From an uncultured Bacilli bacterium (GTDB taxonomy: Bacteria > Bacillota_I > Bacilli_A > RF39 > UBA660), in NCBI GenBank assembly GCA_934096755.1, contig CAKOMU010000001.1:1-44041 (forward strand): DNA of 44,041 nt, read 5' to 3'. The stretch's first letter is position 1; each line of letters starts with the position of its first letter. Below, in pieces: positions 22,656 through 31,575 of this stretch. Below the pieces are notes generated by a model. The model made no database searches. It worked only from the letters and a program-made list of their open reading frames with translations, and was not told the DNA's origin. A program made the position numbers and the translations under genes.

Positions 22656-23102
22656 ATGTACGAAAAGATTAATGAAGATTTGAAATCAGCGATGAAAGAG
22701 AAAGATACTTTTAAATTATCTGTGTTGAGAATGTTAAAAAGTGCATTGCAGTTAGAAAAAATTGCCAAGAAACATGAACTAGATGATAATGAAGTAGCTG
22801 GTGTTTTAAAAAAACAAGTTAAATTGAGAAAAGATTCTTTAGAAGAATATGAGAAGTATAATAAGGTAGAATTGATAGATTCTTTAAAAAAAGAAATAGA
22901 AATTCTGGCGATGTATTTACCACAAGAGTTAAGTGATGCCGAATTAGAAAAAATTGTTGATGATACTTTTATGGAAGTTAATCCGGAAAGTATGAAAGAT
23001 ATTGGCAAAGTTATGAAAGTTGTAAATGAAAAATTAGTTGGTAAAAATGCTGATATGTCAAAGATTAGTAAATTAGTTAAAGAAAAATTAAGTACGAAGT
23101 AA
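22656..23102 (+). CDS. yqeY: GatB/YqeY domain protein
   Basis: A 148-residue cytosolic protein related to the tRNA-binding tail domain of GatB; its role is not firmly known. The helical pattern LKSAMKEKDTFKLSVLRMLK, VLKKQVKLRKDSLEEYEK, and the C-terminal half with MYLPQELSDAEL and DIGKVMKVV is typical. It starts 3 bases after rpsU within the ribosome-site context of that gene's end (GAGG). Terminated by the hairpin at 23104. Confidence 0.95.
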   Translation: MYEKINEDLKSAMKEKDTFKLSVLRMLKSALQLEKIAKKHELDDNEVAGVLKKQVKLRKDSLEEYEKYNKVELIDSLKKEIEILAMYLPQELSDAELEKIVDDTFMEVNPESMKDIGKVMKVVNEKLVGKNADMSKISKLVKEKLSTK

Positions 23103-23103
23103 A

Positions 23104-23132
23104 AAATCAAGAAAAAAACTTGGTTTTTTTTT
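23104..23132 (+). terminator. rpsU-yqeY terminator
   Basis: 8-bp stem with one T-G pair (23104-23111 with 23119-23126) and a T run to 23132. Its 3' arm holds the next promoter's -35 box. Confidence 0.75.
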
Positions 23133-23148
23133 GAAAATGTGATAGAAT
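23120..23148 (+). promoter_or_regulatory. Promoter of two-helix membrane protein gene
   Basis: TTGGTT (23120-23125, in the terminator arm), 17 bp, TGA TAGAAT (23143-23148). Confidence 0.7.
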
Positions 23149-23175
23149 AACCTTCGCGAAAGAGAGGAAGTTTTT

Positions 23176-23970
23176 ATGAATAAAATAAATAATGAAGATA
23201 TAAATAAGATTGCTAAATTATTTAAAGAAGAATGTACTAAGGAAGATGTTGCTAAGTTATACAGTGATCCAGAAAAAACGAATAGAATAGATCAAGTATT
23301 AAATGATAATAAAAAGGATTTCTTGAATTATATAGGTGAAAATAGTGAAAGAGTGCAAAATATTGATACTGTTAAGGTTGTTTTCTTTATTGGTTTAATA
23401 GTAAGTTCTTGTGCTTTAGTTCAAAGTGTCGTACTACCAATATTTAACTTATTAATGAACCCTGTTATGTTAGGAGTTGCTCAAACTATATTTCCCATAT
23501 CGTTATTAGGAACTGTATTTTGTCAAGGAGTTAAGCATCATTATGTTAGTAAAAAATATAATGAAGTTTTGGCTAGTATAGATAAATATAAAAAGGAATT
23601 GGTAGTAGAACCAAAGAAACAAGAAATGTTAAAAAAAGAAAGAAACATTACGGAAAAGGAATTATTTCAACAAATATTGAGTGATATTAAGATATTAGAA
23701 AATAATTATAAAGATGAATTGTTTCAAGATCGTTGGGAATTAATTATGTTGGCTAAAGAAATCACTGGTAATTTTGGTATTAATAAAGAAGTGTCTTTTG
23801 ATGAGTTAGAAGAAACTAAAAAAGCAGAATATGTAAAAAAAGTTAGTAGTATAGAACAACATATTTATATGAGTAATTTAAAAACATGGGATAATCAAGA
23901 ACAACATGCGGAAATTCATTTGGAGAGTGATAAATCCTTTTCTTTAACTAGAAGTAAAAATCATCGTTAG
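23176..23970 (+). CDS. Unknown protein with two membrane helices
   Basis: A 264-residue protein not recognised. Residues 1-60 are charged and probably cytoplasmic, two hydrophobic segments at about 67-90 and 97-120 form a hairpin in the membrane, and 125-264 is a charged, largely helical cytoplasmic region with coiled-coil character around 135-170 (KKYNEVLASIDKYKKEL). AGAGGAAG precedes the ATG. It has its own promoter and terminator, so it is monocistronic. Confidence 0.65.
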   Translation: MNKINNEDINKIAKLFKEECTKEDVAKLYSDPEKTNRIDQVLNDNKKDFLNYIGENSERVQNIDTVKVVFFIGLIVSSCALVQSVVLPIFNLLMNPVMLGVAQTIFPISLLGTVFCQGVKHHYVSKKYNEVLASIDKYKKELVVEPKKQEMLKKERNITEKELFQQILSDIKILENNYKDELFQDRWELIMLAKEITGNFGINKEVSFDELEETKKAEYVKKVSSIEQHIYMSNLKTWDNQEQHAEIHLESDKSFSLTRSKNHR

Positions 23971-23981
23971 GTGGTTTTTTT
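23958..23981 (+). terminator. Terminator of the membrane protein gene
   Basis: 8-bp stem with two wobble pairs (23958-23965 with 23970-23977), stop codon overlapping the loop, T run to 23981. Confidence 0.65.
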
Positions 23982-23998
23982 ATTTTGGTAAATTTTGT

Positions 23999-24027
23999 TT
24001 GTATTAATTAACTTTTTATGATAATAT
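23999..24027 (+). promoter_or_regulatory. Promoter of NPKTG surface protein
   Basis: TTGTAT (23999-24004), 17 bp, TGA TAATAT (24022-24027). Confidence 0.65.
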
Positions 24028-24061
24028 TAAGTAGGATAGAAAATATAGAAGGAGTTTTAAT

Positions 24062-25558
24062 ATGAAGAAAAAGATTGTTCTATTAATGACATTATTGTTG
24101 ATGATGCCATTAGTAGTTGGTGCTAAAAAATTGAGCTATTCTCAAACTGGTGCTGTAGGCGGTTCTACAGTTGGTTCTGGTGGAGTATTTCGTGATGTGG
24201 TAGTAGATGGTGATAAGTATGTTGCTGTAGGCTATAGAAAAGATACAAAAGGGTTAATTTCTTTAATTTCGACATTTGATTTTATTGATGAGAAAGAAAA
24301 TTCGAATCTTGCCCCTAATCCGGAATATTCAAAAGAATATAACGGTAGTGCTGAATGTATTGCGTTTAAGGCAATAGATAAAAAAAGTGATGGATATGTG
24401 GTTGTTGGTAATTCACTAGATTGTGGAAATCAATCGCCTAAAGTAGCTAGTATAGTTTTATACGATAAGAAAATAAATTATTATAAAGGTACCAGTATGC
24501 AAAATGGCGATAAGAGTATTTTATTTAATGATGTTGTTGCTACAAGCGATGGATACATAGTTGTTGGTGCTAAACAAAATGCAAGTAAGACTAAAGCTTT
24601 GATTGTCAAATATAATGCTGATTTAACTTCTGTGACTTGGCAAAAAGAAGTTGATATTATTGATGAAAATGGTTTTAGTTCAGTAGTAAAAACTTATGAT
24701 GGTAATTTTGTGGCTGTAGGTAAAGATCAAAATAAAAAAGCAGTAATATATAAGTTTGATGCTAATGGTGATGTTATTTGGGTTAAGTATGGGAATAGTG
24801 ATTTTTCAGCCGATAACTTTAATGATATTACAGAAGCAAGCGATCACAGTTTAGTGGCAGCGGGAAGTTTGAATGATAATTCAGTTATAGTTAAGTTGGA
24901 TGCTTCAGGTAATATGTTGTGGCATAAGGAAAGTACAGCTAGTGAAAAAAATAATTTTAATTCTATTTCAGTAGATGAAAAGAGTTATTTCGTACTGAAA
25001 CAAAAACATGAAGGAACTAATGATAATTATTCAACTAAGACATTGGGAATTTTTGTATATGATGAATCTGGAAATGAGTTATATCATCTTGATGGAACTA
25101 AAGAAGAATATTGGAATTTTGAAAAGTTAAGAATTTATGGAGGGAATTATGTTGTTGTCGCTGGATATAATAACGCTTTGGAGGGCAATACTTCTAATCC
25201 AGATCATGCGATGATATATATGTTATATTATGCAGGACAACATACTATTACTATAAACAATAAAACTAATGGCAGTACTGAGAGTAAAATATATTATGAA
25301 GATGATGAAATAATTTTAAAGGATTTATTAGGTGAATATACAGAAATTAGTATTACTTATGTTAATGGTAATAAATTAGAATTTAATGATGGAAAATTTA
25401 TAATGCCAGATTGTGATGTAGTGATTACTATTATAACAGAAATAAAACAAAACCCTAAAACTGGTAATATTGTGCCAATTTTGTTAGGTACTTGTGGCGT
25501 TGTTGGGGCGGTAGTAATTCTTAATTATACTAAGAAACGAAATAAGTTTTTAAAGTAA
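24062..25558 (+). CDS. Wall-anchored surface protein with propeller-like repeats and NPKTG sorting signal
   Basis: A 498-residue secreted protein. Signal peptide about 1-22 (ending VVGAKK). Residues 45-370 contain at least five copies of a strand pattern like DGYIVVGAKQN (YVAVGYRK, YVVVGNSL, YIVVGAKQ, FVAVGKDQ, LVAAGSLN), consistent with a beta-propeller. About 395-460 is a small beta domain ending FIMPDCDVVITII, like the bacterial repeat domain common in surface proteins. The C-terminus is a sorting signal: NPKTG at 464-468, a hydrophobic span and KKRNKFLK. The NPxT core matches class B sortase substrates, and a class B sortase lies at 32159. Its ligand is unknown. Confidence 0.8.
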   Translation: MKKKIVLLMTLLLMMPLVVGAKKLSYSQTGAVGGSTVGSGGVFRDVVVDGDKYVAVGYRKDTKGLISLISTFDFIDEKENSNLAPNPEYSKEYNGSAECIAFKAIDKKSDGYVVVGNSLDCGNQSPKVASIVLYDKKINYYKGTSMQNGDKSILFNDVVATSDGYIVVGAKQNASKTKALIVKYNADLTSVTWQKEVDIIDENGFSSVVKTYDGNFVAVGKDQNKKAVIYKFDANGDVIWVKYGNSDFSADNFNDITEASDHSLVAAGSLNDNSVIVKLDASGNMLWHKESTASEKNNFNSISVDEKSYFVLKQKHEGTNDNYSTKTLGIFVYDESGNELYHLDGTKEEYWNFEKLRIYGGNYVVVAGYNNALEGNTSNPDHAMIYMLYYAGQHTITINNKTNGSTESKIYYEDDEIILKDLLGEYTEISITYVNGNKLEFNDGKFIMPDCDVVITIITEIKQNPKTGNIVPILLGTCGVVGAVVILNYTKKRNKFLK

Positions 25559-25587
25559 CAAGGTAACGATAAATGAAATTGTAAGAT

Positions 25588-25620
25588 AAAAGCGTACAAA
25601 AAAGTGTATGCTTTTATTTT
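25588..25620 (+). terminator. Terminator of NPKTG protein gene
   Basis: 10-bp stem with one G-T pair (25588-25597 with 25606-25615), then TTTTATTTT. The following stretch to 25741 holds no gene I can support. Confidence 0.75.
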
Positions 25621-25741
25621 GGTTCTAACTTAGTAGAGCAAATGGAAACATTACTATTTAAAAAAGAAAAATATATTGATTTTGATTGTAAATGTCAATA
25701 TTTTTTGTAGGTTTTTGTCATTTTTATTTTGTATCGCAATA

Positions 25742-25770
25742 TAAAAAACAGTTGAGCATAGAACTCAACT
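25742..25770 (-). terminator. ger operon terminator
   Basis: Minus strand: AGTTGAG/CTCAACT stem (25764-25770 with 25750-25756), 7-base loop, then TGTTTTTT. Confidence 0.85.
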
Positions 25771-25797
25771 AGGTTTTAAAGAATATTTTGTGTGTGT

Positions 25798-26838
25798 CTA
25801 TTTTTTGTTGATAGTTTCATTTGTTGATGAACTTTTTTTAGTTTTAAAAAATAATAATAAAAATAGAATAATGATAAATCCTAATAAAATAAAAGGAAAG
25901 ACTTTATAAATAGCAATAGAATTATAAAAGTTATTAGCAACGATTTTATTGGTTAGTAAAAGTATTAAAATTGATAAAATAAAGGAAATTATGTTTTTTT
26001 GCAAATTTAATGTTTCTTTGATTTGGACACTTATTAAAGAGAGAGAAATAAATAAATCAAAGAACCAACTGACACTGATAAAATTTTCAATATTTTCGAC
26101 GAATTGAAAGAAACTAATTTTTCTTAAAATAGCATATTCTGGATAACTATAAATACTGACCATTTCTCCTAAAATGAAAATAATTGTTAATATAACTATA
26201 AGATTGGCAAAGGCAGCGATTAAATAGTATTTTAACGATTCTTTGAAAGTGGTTTTGTTACCTAAATTAATTAGAAAAGGGGCAGTGGATAAAATACAGT
26301 AAATGCCACTAGATTTAAAAAGATTAGAGGTACTTGTCATCATAATGGGGAATATATTACTGACTTTAAGTTCGTTAGTTAGTAACAAAGTTTTAGTAAT
26401 TATTGTTAATATACTTAATATAAAAAGAATAAAGGCTATATAATAAATATTTTTAATTTTTTTGCCATTAAGGTAAAAAGCAAGAAAAATAAAGGGAAGA
26501 CATGACATGATGGTAGGTGTAAAAGGAAGAAAATAGGAATGAATGAAAGTAGATAATATGATAAGAATGATAAAGGTAGTAAATAAAAGATATAGGATAT
26601 AAATTATTTTAAAGATGATATTTAAAATATTATTTTCTCTTAAGCAGTGATTTAAGCTTGGAGAAATTTTCTTTTGAAAATAAGAAAATAAATATAAAAT
26701 ACCAATACCTAAGAGTGTTCCTAGGATGCATGCAATGTAAGAATCTTTGTTACTATATAAAAACATCATCGAAATTCCACCACCTAGAAAAAGAGTTCGA
26801 CTAAGAAAATAAGTGAAGATATTTGTGTTAGTTTTCAT
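25798..26838 (-). CDS. gerB: Spore germination protein GerB-type (GerAB/ArcD family)
   Basis: A 346-residue integral membrane protein, the B subunit of a GerA-type germinant receptor, related to amino-acid permeases and thought to carry the ligand site. About ten hydrophobic helices span most of its length, with short loops and a charged C-terminal tail (FFKTKKSSSTNE). The N-terminal FLSRTLFLGGGISMMFLYSN and the FILGEMVS region fit the GerAB family. It overlaps gerC by 11 bases and is last in the A-C-B operon. Confidence 0.87.
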   Translation of the reverse strand: MKTNTNIFTYFLSRTLFLGGGISMMFLYSNKDSYIACILGTLLGIGILYLFSYFQKKISPSLNHCLRENNILNIIFKIIYILYLLFTTFIILIILSTFIHSYFLPFTPTIMSCLPFIFLAFYLNGKKIKNIYYIAFILFILSILTIITKTLLLTNELKVSNIFPIMMTSTSNLFKSSGIYCILSTAPFLINLGNKTTFKESLKYYLIAAFANLIVILTIIFILGEMVSIYSYPEYAILRKISFFQFVENIENFISVSWFFDLFISLSLISVQIKETLNLQKNIISFILSILILLLTNKIVANNFYNSIAIYKVFPFILLGFIIILFLLLFFKTKKSSSTNETINKK

Positions 26839-27901
26839 TTTGCACCTCGTAAATTATCCCTTTTTTATTTATTTTAAATTCAATGTTACTAGTTATGTCT
26901 AGAGATTTCCATATATAATCATTTTTAGATCGATTTTTAGCATAATACTTTTGACTTAACCCTAAAATGTCAGTTCCTTTAAGTTGAATTGTTTTGATGA
27001 AATTAAAAATTAGTTGATTTATTTCTTGAGAAAAACTTTGATTAATTTTTTGAAGATTATCTAAATTACGAATATCAATATTATCAATATTATCGATTAT
27101 TTTGCCATAAAGATTACCAGAGACAGTTATTTTATTTTCGTCTATTTCTATTTGCGGTTTACCAGTTAGAATTGAAATAGTAAAATTTTTATCCTTATTG
27201 GTAATAATTGGTCGATAGAAATTGGATGTTAAAATATTGTACATTTTGGCATCATCGTTAGTGAGTTGAGAGTTATAATCAAAGTTGTGAAAAGTGGTTA
27301 ACCCATCGATTAAAAATTCTTTATCATTTAAAGAAATATTTGTAAAACATGTATCTAAACCAAAGGTGATTATTTCTGCAATGATTTGATCAAAACTTTT
27401 TAAAACACTAATGTCTGAAGAGTATTTATTGTTTTCTAAAGAATCAATTAATGCTGTACTGGCGATAGGAGATTCATTAGTGGTATTATTTAAAATTTCA
27501 CTTGGTTTATTTTGAAAAGTAGAAATGACATAAAAGTTTTCACGGAAATAAGTACTTCTTAAAAAATAATCCATAATGTTACTAAATTGTTTTTTAACGA
27601 TATTTTCGCTGATTACCATCAGTTTGATATGACTATAGTTGGCTTGGTGGGTTAATTTATCACTAGCATTGTTAATGGCTTCTGCTAGAGTTTTACCACT
27701 TGCTGTTTTAGTATAAGAGGTGATTTTGGCAGATTTTTTGTCTATTTTATCGTTTAATATTTCAAATGTTACTTGATATTTATCTTCTTCATAATCAATT
27801 CCAATTGCACTTATAATAGCTAATTTTTCTATTTCTTTATAATCATAACATCCTGTTGTTAGTGTTAAAAATAAAATTATTAAAATCAGTAATCTTTTCA
27901 T
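26828..27901 (-). CDS. gerC: Spore germination lipoprotein GerC
   Basis: A 357-residue Ger(x)C lipoprotein, the C subunit of the germinant receptor. The signal peptide ends in the lipobox LTTGC (Cys at about 18), directly followed by the family opening YDYKEIEKLAIISAIGID. Later blocks include GKTLAEAINNASDKL and the C-terminal IKTIQLKGTDILGLSQKY, then IEFKINKKG. It overlaps gerA by 4 bases. C before B is a common variation of the A-B-C order. Confidence 0.92.
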   Translation of the reverse strand: MKRLLILIILFLTLTTGCYDYKEIEKLAIISAIGIDYEEDKYQVTFEILNDKIDKKSAKITSYTKTASGKTLAEAINNASDKLTHQANYSHIKLMVISENIVKKQFSNIMDYFLRSTYFRENFYVISTFQNKPSEILNNTTNESPIASTALIDSLENNKYSSDISVLKSFDQIIAEIITFGLDTCFTNISLNDKEFLIDGLTTFHNFDYNSQLTNDDAKMYNILTSNFYRPIITNKDKNFTISILTGKPQIEIDENKITVSGNLYGKIIDNIDNIDIRNLDNLQKINQSFSQEINQLIFNFIKTIQLKGTDILGLSQKYYAKNRSKNDYIWKSLDITSNIEFKINKKGIIYEVQNEN

Positions 27902-29328
27902 TTTTCCTCCTTTTGTTTAGTGTAATTATGTTTAGTGAATAAAGTGCTTCTTTGAGTATTTTTTACTAATTCTTCTTTTAGAACTGTATTTTGAAAGTAT
28001 TCTTTGTTAAATGGAGAAATAGGGGCGAAAAATGGTTTTTGAAATGATTGAGTGTTAATTGTATAAATGAGAAAATAAAATAAACCTAATGTTAAACCGT
28101 ATAAACCAAAAAAGCCACTAAATAAAATGAAGATAAAACGAAAATAGCGAAGGGCATTATTTAATTCAATAGTAGTGAAGGTTAGACTAGAAATAAAAGT
28201 GATAGCAATAACAATAATCGTGATAGGACTAGCAATACCAGCAGAAACAGAGGCTTCACCTAGAACGATAGCTCCTAGAATGGAAATAGCTGATCCATAA
28301 CTAGAAGGGAAACGTAGATCACTTTCTCTTAAAATTTCACAAACAATAAGCATAATCGTGGTTTCCACTATGGTAGGGAATGGAACTCCACCTCGTTCAA
28401 TTGCAAAATTGAGAAGTAAATTAGTGGGAATAGTTTCTTGATTATAATTCATTAGAGCAATATAAAAAGCTGGGGCAATCATCGAAATTAGAAAAGCGCT
28501 TAGTCTTAGAATCTTAATAAAATTAATGTTCTTGCTTTTATTGTAGTTATCTATGTTAGGATTAATAAAATCAATAAAAAAAGCTGGGACGATTAAAACA
28601 AAAGGTGAAGTGTCTATAACAATTGCTATTTTTCCTTCTAAAAGAGCGGTGGCTACCAGATCAGGTCTTTCAGTTTGCTGATAAGTTGGATAAACTGATT
28701 TATTTTCTCCATCTAAAAGAAAGCCTATAGAACTGGAATCAATTATGCCATCGATGTCGATTTTATGTAATTTCGTTATTATTTTGTTGACCATATCTAA
28801 GCTGGCGATGTCTTCAAAATAAAGAACACTGATATTAGTTTTGGTCTTTCTACCAATGATACATGATTGAGTCTTTAAAGTGTTACTTTTAATTCGGCGT
28901 TTGATAAGGCCTAGATTAATTTGAATATTTTCAGTAAAAGCATCTTTAGGACCATTGATTGAAGATTCCACACTACTTTGTTCTACGGCACGATTGATGT
29001 CTGCTTTTGTTTCAACAGCGATGATTGTTTCATTTAAAATAACTAGTGTAAAACCATTAGTTAAATAAAATTCACATTGATCTGTTTCTTGAATTTTGAT
29101 AGTATTAGGAGATGCTAGAAAACTTTCAATGTTGTGAGAAGTGATTTGATCTTTAACTAAAACTAAATTTTTTAAAATATAGTCGTTTACCTTGTTACTA
29201 CTACTAACTGTTTCTAAGTAAACTAAATAAATGGTTTTAAAAAAATTTCCTTTTAAAGATTTGACAATCAAATCTGGACTATTATTAAATTCTTTTTGTA
29301 ATTTATCGATTAATTTCAAGGGTATCAC
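27898..29328 (-). CDS. gerA: Spore germination protein GerA (receptor A subunit)
   Basis: A 476-residue A subunit of the germinant receptor in the spore inner membrane. It has an N-terminal soluble region (1-235, with VDGII-like IDGIIDSSSIGFLL) and a membrane domain from about 250, with family motifs RPDLVATALLEGKIAIVIDTSPF and FAIERGGVPFPT. GTG 29328 gives the longest reading frame but has no ribosome site. TTG 29319 lies 4 bases after GGTGAT (29324-29329) and fits better. It heads the A-C-B operon. Classical receptors are transcribed by forespore SigG; I see only a SigA-like promoter. Confidence 0.92.
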   Translation of the reverse strand: MIPLKLIDKLQKEFNNSPDLIVKSLKGNFFKTIYLVYLETVSSSNKVNDYILKNLVLVKDQITSHNIESFLASPNTIKIQETDQCEFYLTNGFTLVILNETIIAVETKADINRAVEQSSVESSINGPKDAFTENIQINLGLIKRRIKSNTLKTQSCIIGRKTKTNISVLYFEDIASLDMVNKIITKLHKIDIDGIIDSSSIGFLLDGENKSVYPTYQQTERPDLVATALLEGKIAIVIDTSPFVLIVPAFFIDFINPNIDNYNKSKNINFIKILRLSAFLISMIAPAFYIALMNYNQETIPTNLLLNFAIERGGVPFPTIVETTIMLIVCEILRESDLRFPSSYGSAISILGAIVLGEASVSAGIASPITIIVIAITFISSLTFTTIELNNALRYFRFIFILFSGFFGLYGLTLGLFYFLIYTINTQSFQKPFFAPISPFNKEYFQNTVLKEELVKNTQRSTLFTKHNYTKQKEEK

Positions 29329-29337
29329 CAGTTATAT

Positions 29338-29366
29338 TATTTACCAAATAGTGGTAGTTATGCTAA
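29338..29366 (-). promoter_or_regulatory. SigA-like promoter upstream of gerA
   Basis: Minus strand: TTAGCA (29361-29366), 17 bp, TGG TAAATA (29338-29343). It lies almost exactly on top of the divergent rlmD promoter, so may be coincidental; a SigG promoter would be expected. Confidence 0.4.
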
Positions 29367-29369
29367 AAT
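29341..29369 (+). promoter_or_regulatory. rlmD promoter
   Basis: TTACCA (29341-29346), 17 bp, TGC TAAAAT (29364-29369). The in-frame ATG at 29368 lies inside the -10, which rules it out as the start. Confidence 0.65.
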
Positions 29370-29385
29370 GTTTTTAGGGATGTTT

Positions 29386-30573
29386 ATGAAGTTAAAAATA
29401 GAAAAATATGATGATTTTGGTCGAGGAATAGGTTTTTTAAATAATAAAATTACGTTTGTACCTAATACAGTTGTTGGTGATTTAGTCTTGGTCGATATAG
29501 TAAAAGAAAAATCTAGATACAATGTGGGTAAAATGCGACAAATTATTGAACCATCAATAGATAGAATTCAAGCTCATTGTCCATATTTTACAATATGTGG
29601 TGGTTGTGTGTATCAAAATATTACTTATCAAAACAGCGTGAAAATTAAAAAAGAAATGGTTAAAAATTATTTTCAAAAAGAAGGACTAGTTATCAATCCT
29701 GAAATAGTTTTAAATCCTAATCCTAATCATTATCGCAATAAAATTACTTTAAAAATTAAGGATGGTCAACTGGGTTATTTTAAAAGTGATTCACATGAAT
29801 TAGTAAAAATTGATATGTGTTCTTTGGCTAAGGAAAGTATTAATGAAGTAATCAGGATAGTTAATAATTTGGGAGTAAGTAATGGAGAGATTATATTACG
29901 TAGTAACTATCAGGATCAAATATTAGTAATTATTAAAACTAAAGAAACAATAAAAAATAAATATTTAAATTTAAATAAAAATATTATTGGGATTGTTGTA
30001 AATGATAAATTAGTAATGGGACAAGATTATTTTTTAGAATCAGTCAATGATTTTAAATATAAAGTAAGTTATAATTCGTTTTTTCAAGTTAATTTGGCAG
30101 TGGCTCAAAAAATGTTTAATTTGGTAAAGGAATATATAAATGAAAAAGATATAGTGCTCGATTTATATTCAGGTGTAGGGACATTTAGTTTGACGTCCAG
30201 TGGTGCTAAAACTGTATATGGAGTAGAAATTGTGCAAAATGCAGTTTTAAATGCTCGAGAAAATGCAGTAAATAATAATGTGTTTAATACTCATTTTATT
30301 TTGAGTGATGCTAAAGATGTTTTAAAGTTTAACCAATATTTTAATAAGTTAATTTTGGATCCACCAAGAGCGGGAGTAAGTAATGAAGTAATTGAATTTA
30401 TTAAAGCAAAGAAGCCGGAGATGATTATTTATGTCTCTTGTGATTATCATACGCAAGCACGAGATATTAAATTATTAGAAAATGATTATACAATTATTAA
30501 AAGTTATATTTGTGATATGTTTTCTTATACATATCATGTGGAATGTGTGATTTTACTACAAAGGAAAGATTAG
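29386..30573 (+). CDS. rlmD: 23S rRNA uracil-5-methyltransferase, RlmD/RlmCD type
   Basis: A 395-residue SAM-dependent RNA m5U methyltransferase. N-terminal TRAM domain (1-58), Fe-S cysteines Cys65, Cys71, Cys74 (CPYFTICGGC) and Cys145, SAM motif LDLYSGVGTFSL, LDPPRAG, and the catalytic cysteine in YVSCDYHTQARDI. Start ATG 29386 follows AGGGA by 5 bases. In Firmicutes a single RlmCD often modifies both U747 and U1939; which target applies here is not decided by sequence. Confidence 0.92.
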   Translation: MKLKIEKYDDFGRGIGFLNNKITFVPNTVVGDLVLVDIVKEKSRYNVGKMRQIIEPSIDRIQAHCPYFTICGGCVYQNITYQNSVKIKKEMVKNYFQKEGLVINPEIVLNPNPNHYRNKITLKIKDGQLGYFKSDSHELVKIDMCSLAKESINEVIRIVNNLGVSNGEIILRSNYQDQILVIIKTKETIKNKYLNLNKNIIGIVVNDKLVMGQDYFLESVNDFKYKVSYNSFFQVNLAVAQKMFNLVKEYINEKDIVLDLYSGVGTFSLTSSGAKTVYGVEIVQNAVLNARENAVNNNVFNTHFILSDAKDVLKFNQYFNKLILDPPRAGVSNEVIEFIKAKKPEMIIYVSCDYHTQARDIKLLENDYTIIKSYICDMFSYTYHVECVILLQRKD

Positions 30574-30805
30574 TAGAAATGCTTAATTTTCAAACATTTG
30601 CAGACTATTATAGATTTCTAAAAGTAGATGAAAATAGTCGTTTAAGAGTACTAGAAAATAAAATTTTAGTAAGTGTATGTACGACATTAGAATAAGGAAA
30701 CACATGACTAAATCACTAATAAATATAATTAAAAAAGAATTTTAATGATGTATTCCTAGACCTAATATATTTATTAAAATATGATATTAAATTTAAGTTA
30801 GATGA
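30574..30805. other. Gap with a coding-like fragment
   Basis: A 38-codon frame (30579-30695, beginning MLNFQTFADYYRFLKV) has a natural-looking composition but no ribosome site within range and no family I recognise. It may be a gene remnant. The rest is A/T-rich without a hairpin terminator for rlmD. Confidence 0.35.
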
Positions 30806-30834
30806 TTAAAAGACGGTGTTAATTATGCTATAAT
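30806..30834 (+). promoter_or_regulatory. Promoter of the HIT gene
   Basis: TTAAAA (30806-30811), 17 bp, TGC TATAAT (30829-30834). The predicted start near 30841 is followed by AGGAGG (30844-30849) and ATG 30858. Confidence 0.7.
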
Positions 30835-30857
30835 GATTATTATAGGAGGTAGTCATT

Positions 30858-31234
30858 ATGAAAGATGTGTTTTTTGCGAACAATTTATACCAAATAGAAA
30901 ACCATTATTTGAAAATAACTTGGCTATTGCGTATCTCGATGAATTTCCAGTTAGTAAAGGACACACACTAATTATTACAAAAAGACATGCTGAAACATTT
31001 TTTGATATAACTGATGAAGAGCAAATTGCAATAATTGAATTATTAAATAAGTGCAAAAAATATATAGATAAAAAATGTAATCCTGATGGATATAATGTTG
31101 GATTAAATTGTGGTGAGTCAGCAGGACAAAGTGTTATGCATATACATATGCATTTAATTCCTAGATATAAAGGTGATGTTGATGATCCATGTGGTGGCGT
31201 TAGAGGAGTAATACCGAATAAAAAAAATTATTAA
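30858..31234 (+). pseudogene. HIT-family nucleotide hydrolase with a one-base frameshift after the start
   Basis: The body of the reading frame encodes a HIT protein: CVFC zinc-type motif, NNLAIAYLDEFPVSKGHTLIITKRH, and the catalytic HIHMH in SVMHIHMHLIPRY, about 123 residues. Promoter, AGGAGG and ATG 30858 are in perfect array, but ATG AAA is followed by GA TGT GTT, so the ATG is one base out of frame with CVFC and its own frame stops after 37 codons. Restoring one base (for example AAAA) gives M-K-R-CVFC. An in-frame ATG at 30833 exists but overlaps the -10. The gene is a pseudogene unless transcription starts upstream or slippage corrects it. Confidence 0.75.
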
Positions 31235-31246
31235 GGAGAATTGAAA

Positions 31247-31575
31247 ATGGAAAGAATATATAATAAATTAGTAAGAGATAAAATTCCAAACATAATAAAA
31301 GAAAAAAGAGAAACACCAGTTGTAAGAATATTAGATGAAATTGAATATAAAAATGAATTGGAAAAAAATTATATGAAGAATATAAAGAAGTAATTGAAGC
31401 AACAGGCGATGATCGAGTAGAGGAATTGGCTGATATGTTAGAAGTAATTAGAGCATTAGCTAATTTAGAAAATAAAAATTTAAATGAAGTTATAGCAATT
31501 GCAGATAAAAAAAATGAAAAACGTGGTGCTTTTGAAGAAAAGATTTTTCTTGAAAAAGTTATTGAAAAAGAATAA
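31247..31575 (+). pseudogene. MazG-like nucleoside triphosphate pyrophosphohydrolase, frameshifted
   Basis: AAGGAGAA precedes ATG 31247. The first 41 codons (MERIYNKLVRDKIPNIIKEK and PVVRILDEIEYKNELEK) match the small house-cleaning pyrophosphohydrolases once annotated phosphoribosyl-ATP pyrophosphatase. At an A7 run (31362-31368) the frame slips. Adding one A continues as LYEEYKEVIEATGDDRVEELADMLEVIRAL-type MazG helices with the EExxE..D metal motif, to a stop at 31573-31575. The intact protein would be about 109 residues. Probably real decay; it is next to another frameshifted gene. Confidence 0.8.

Noticed and set aside
22631..23110. Long minus-strand frame over yqeY
   Set aside because: It is the complement of yqeY, which has its own start, ribosome site, operon context and family match; the antisense product resembles nothing and has no ribosome site.
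29338..29366. Forespore SigG promoter for the ger operon
   Set aside because: I looked for SigG -35/-10 patterns upstream of gerA and found none that fits; only a SigA-like candidate is listed at low confidence.
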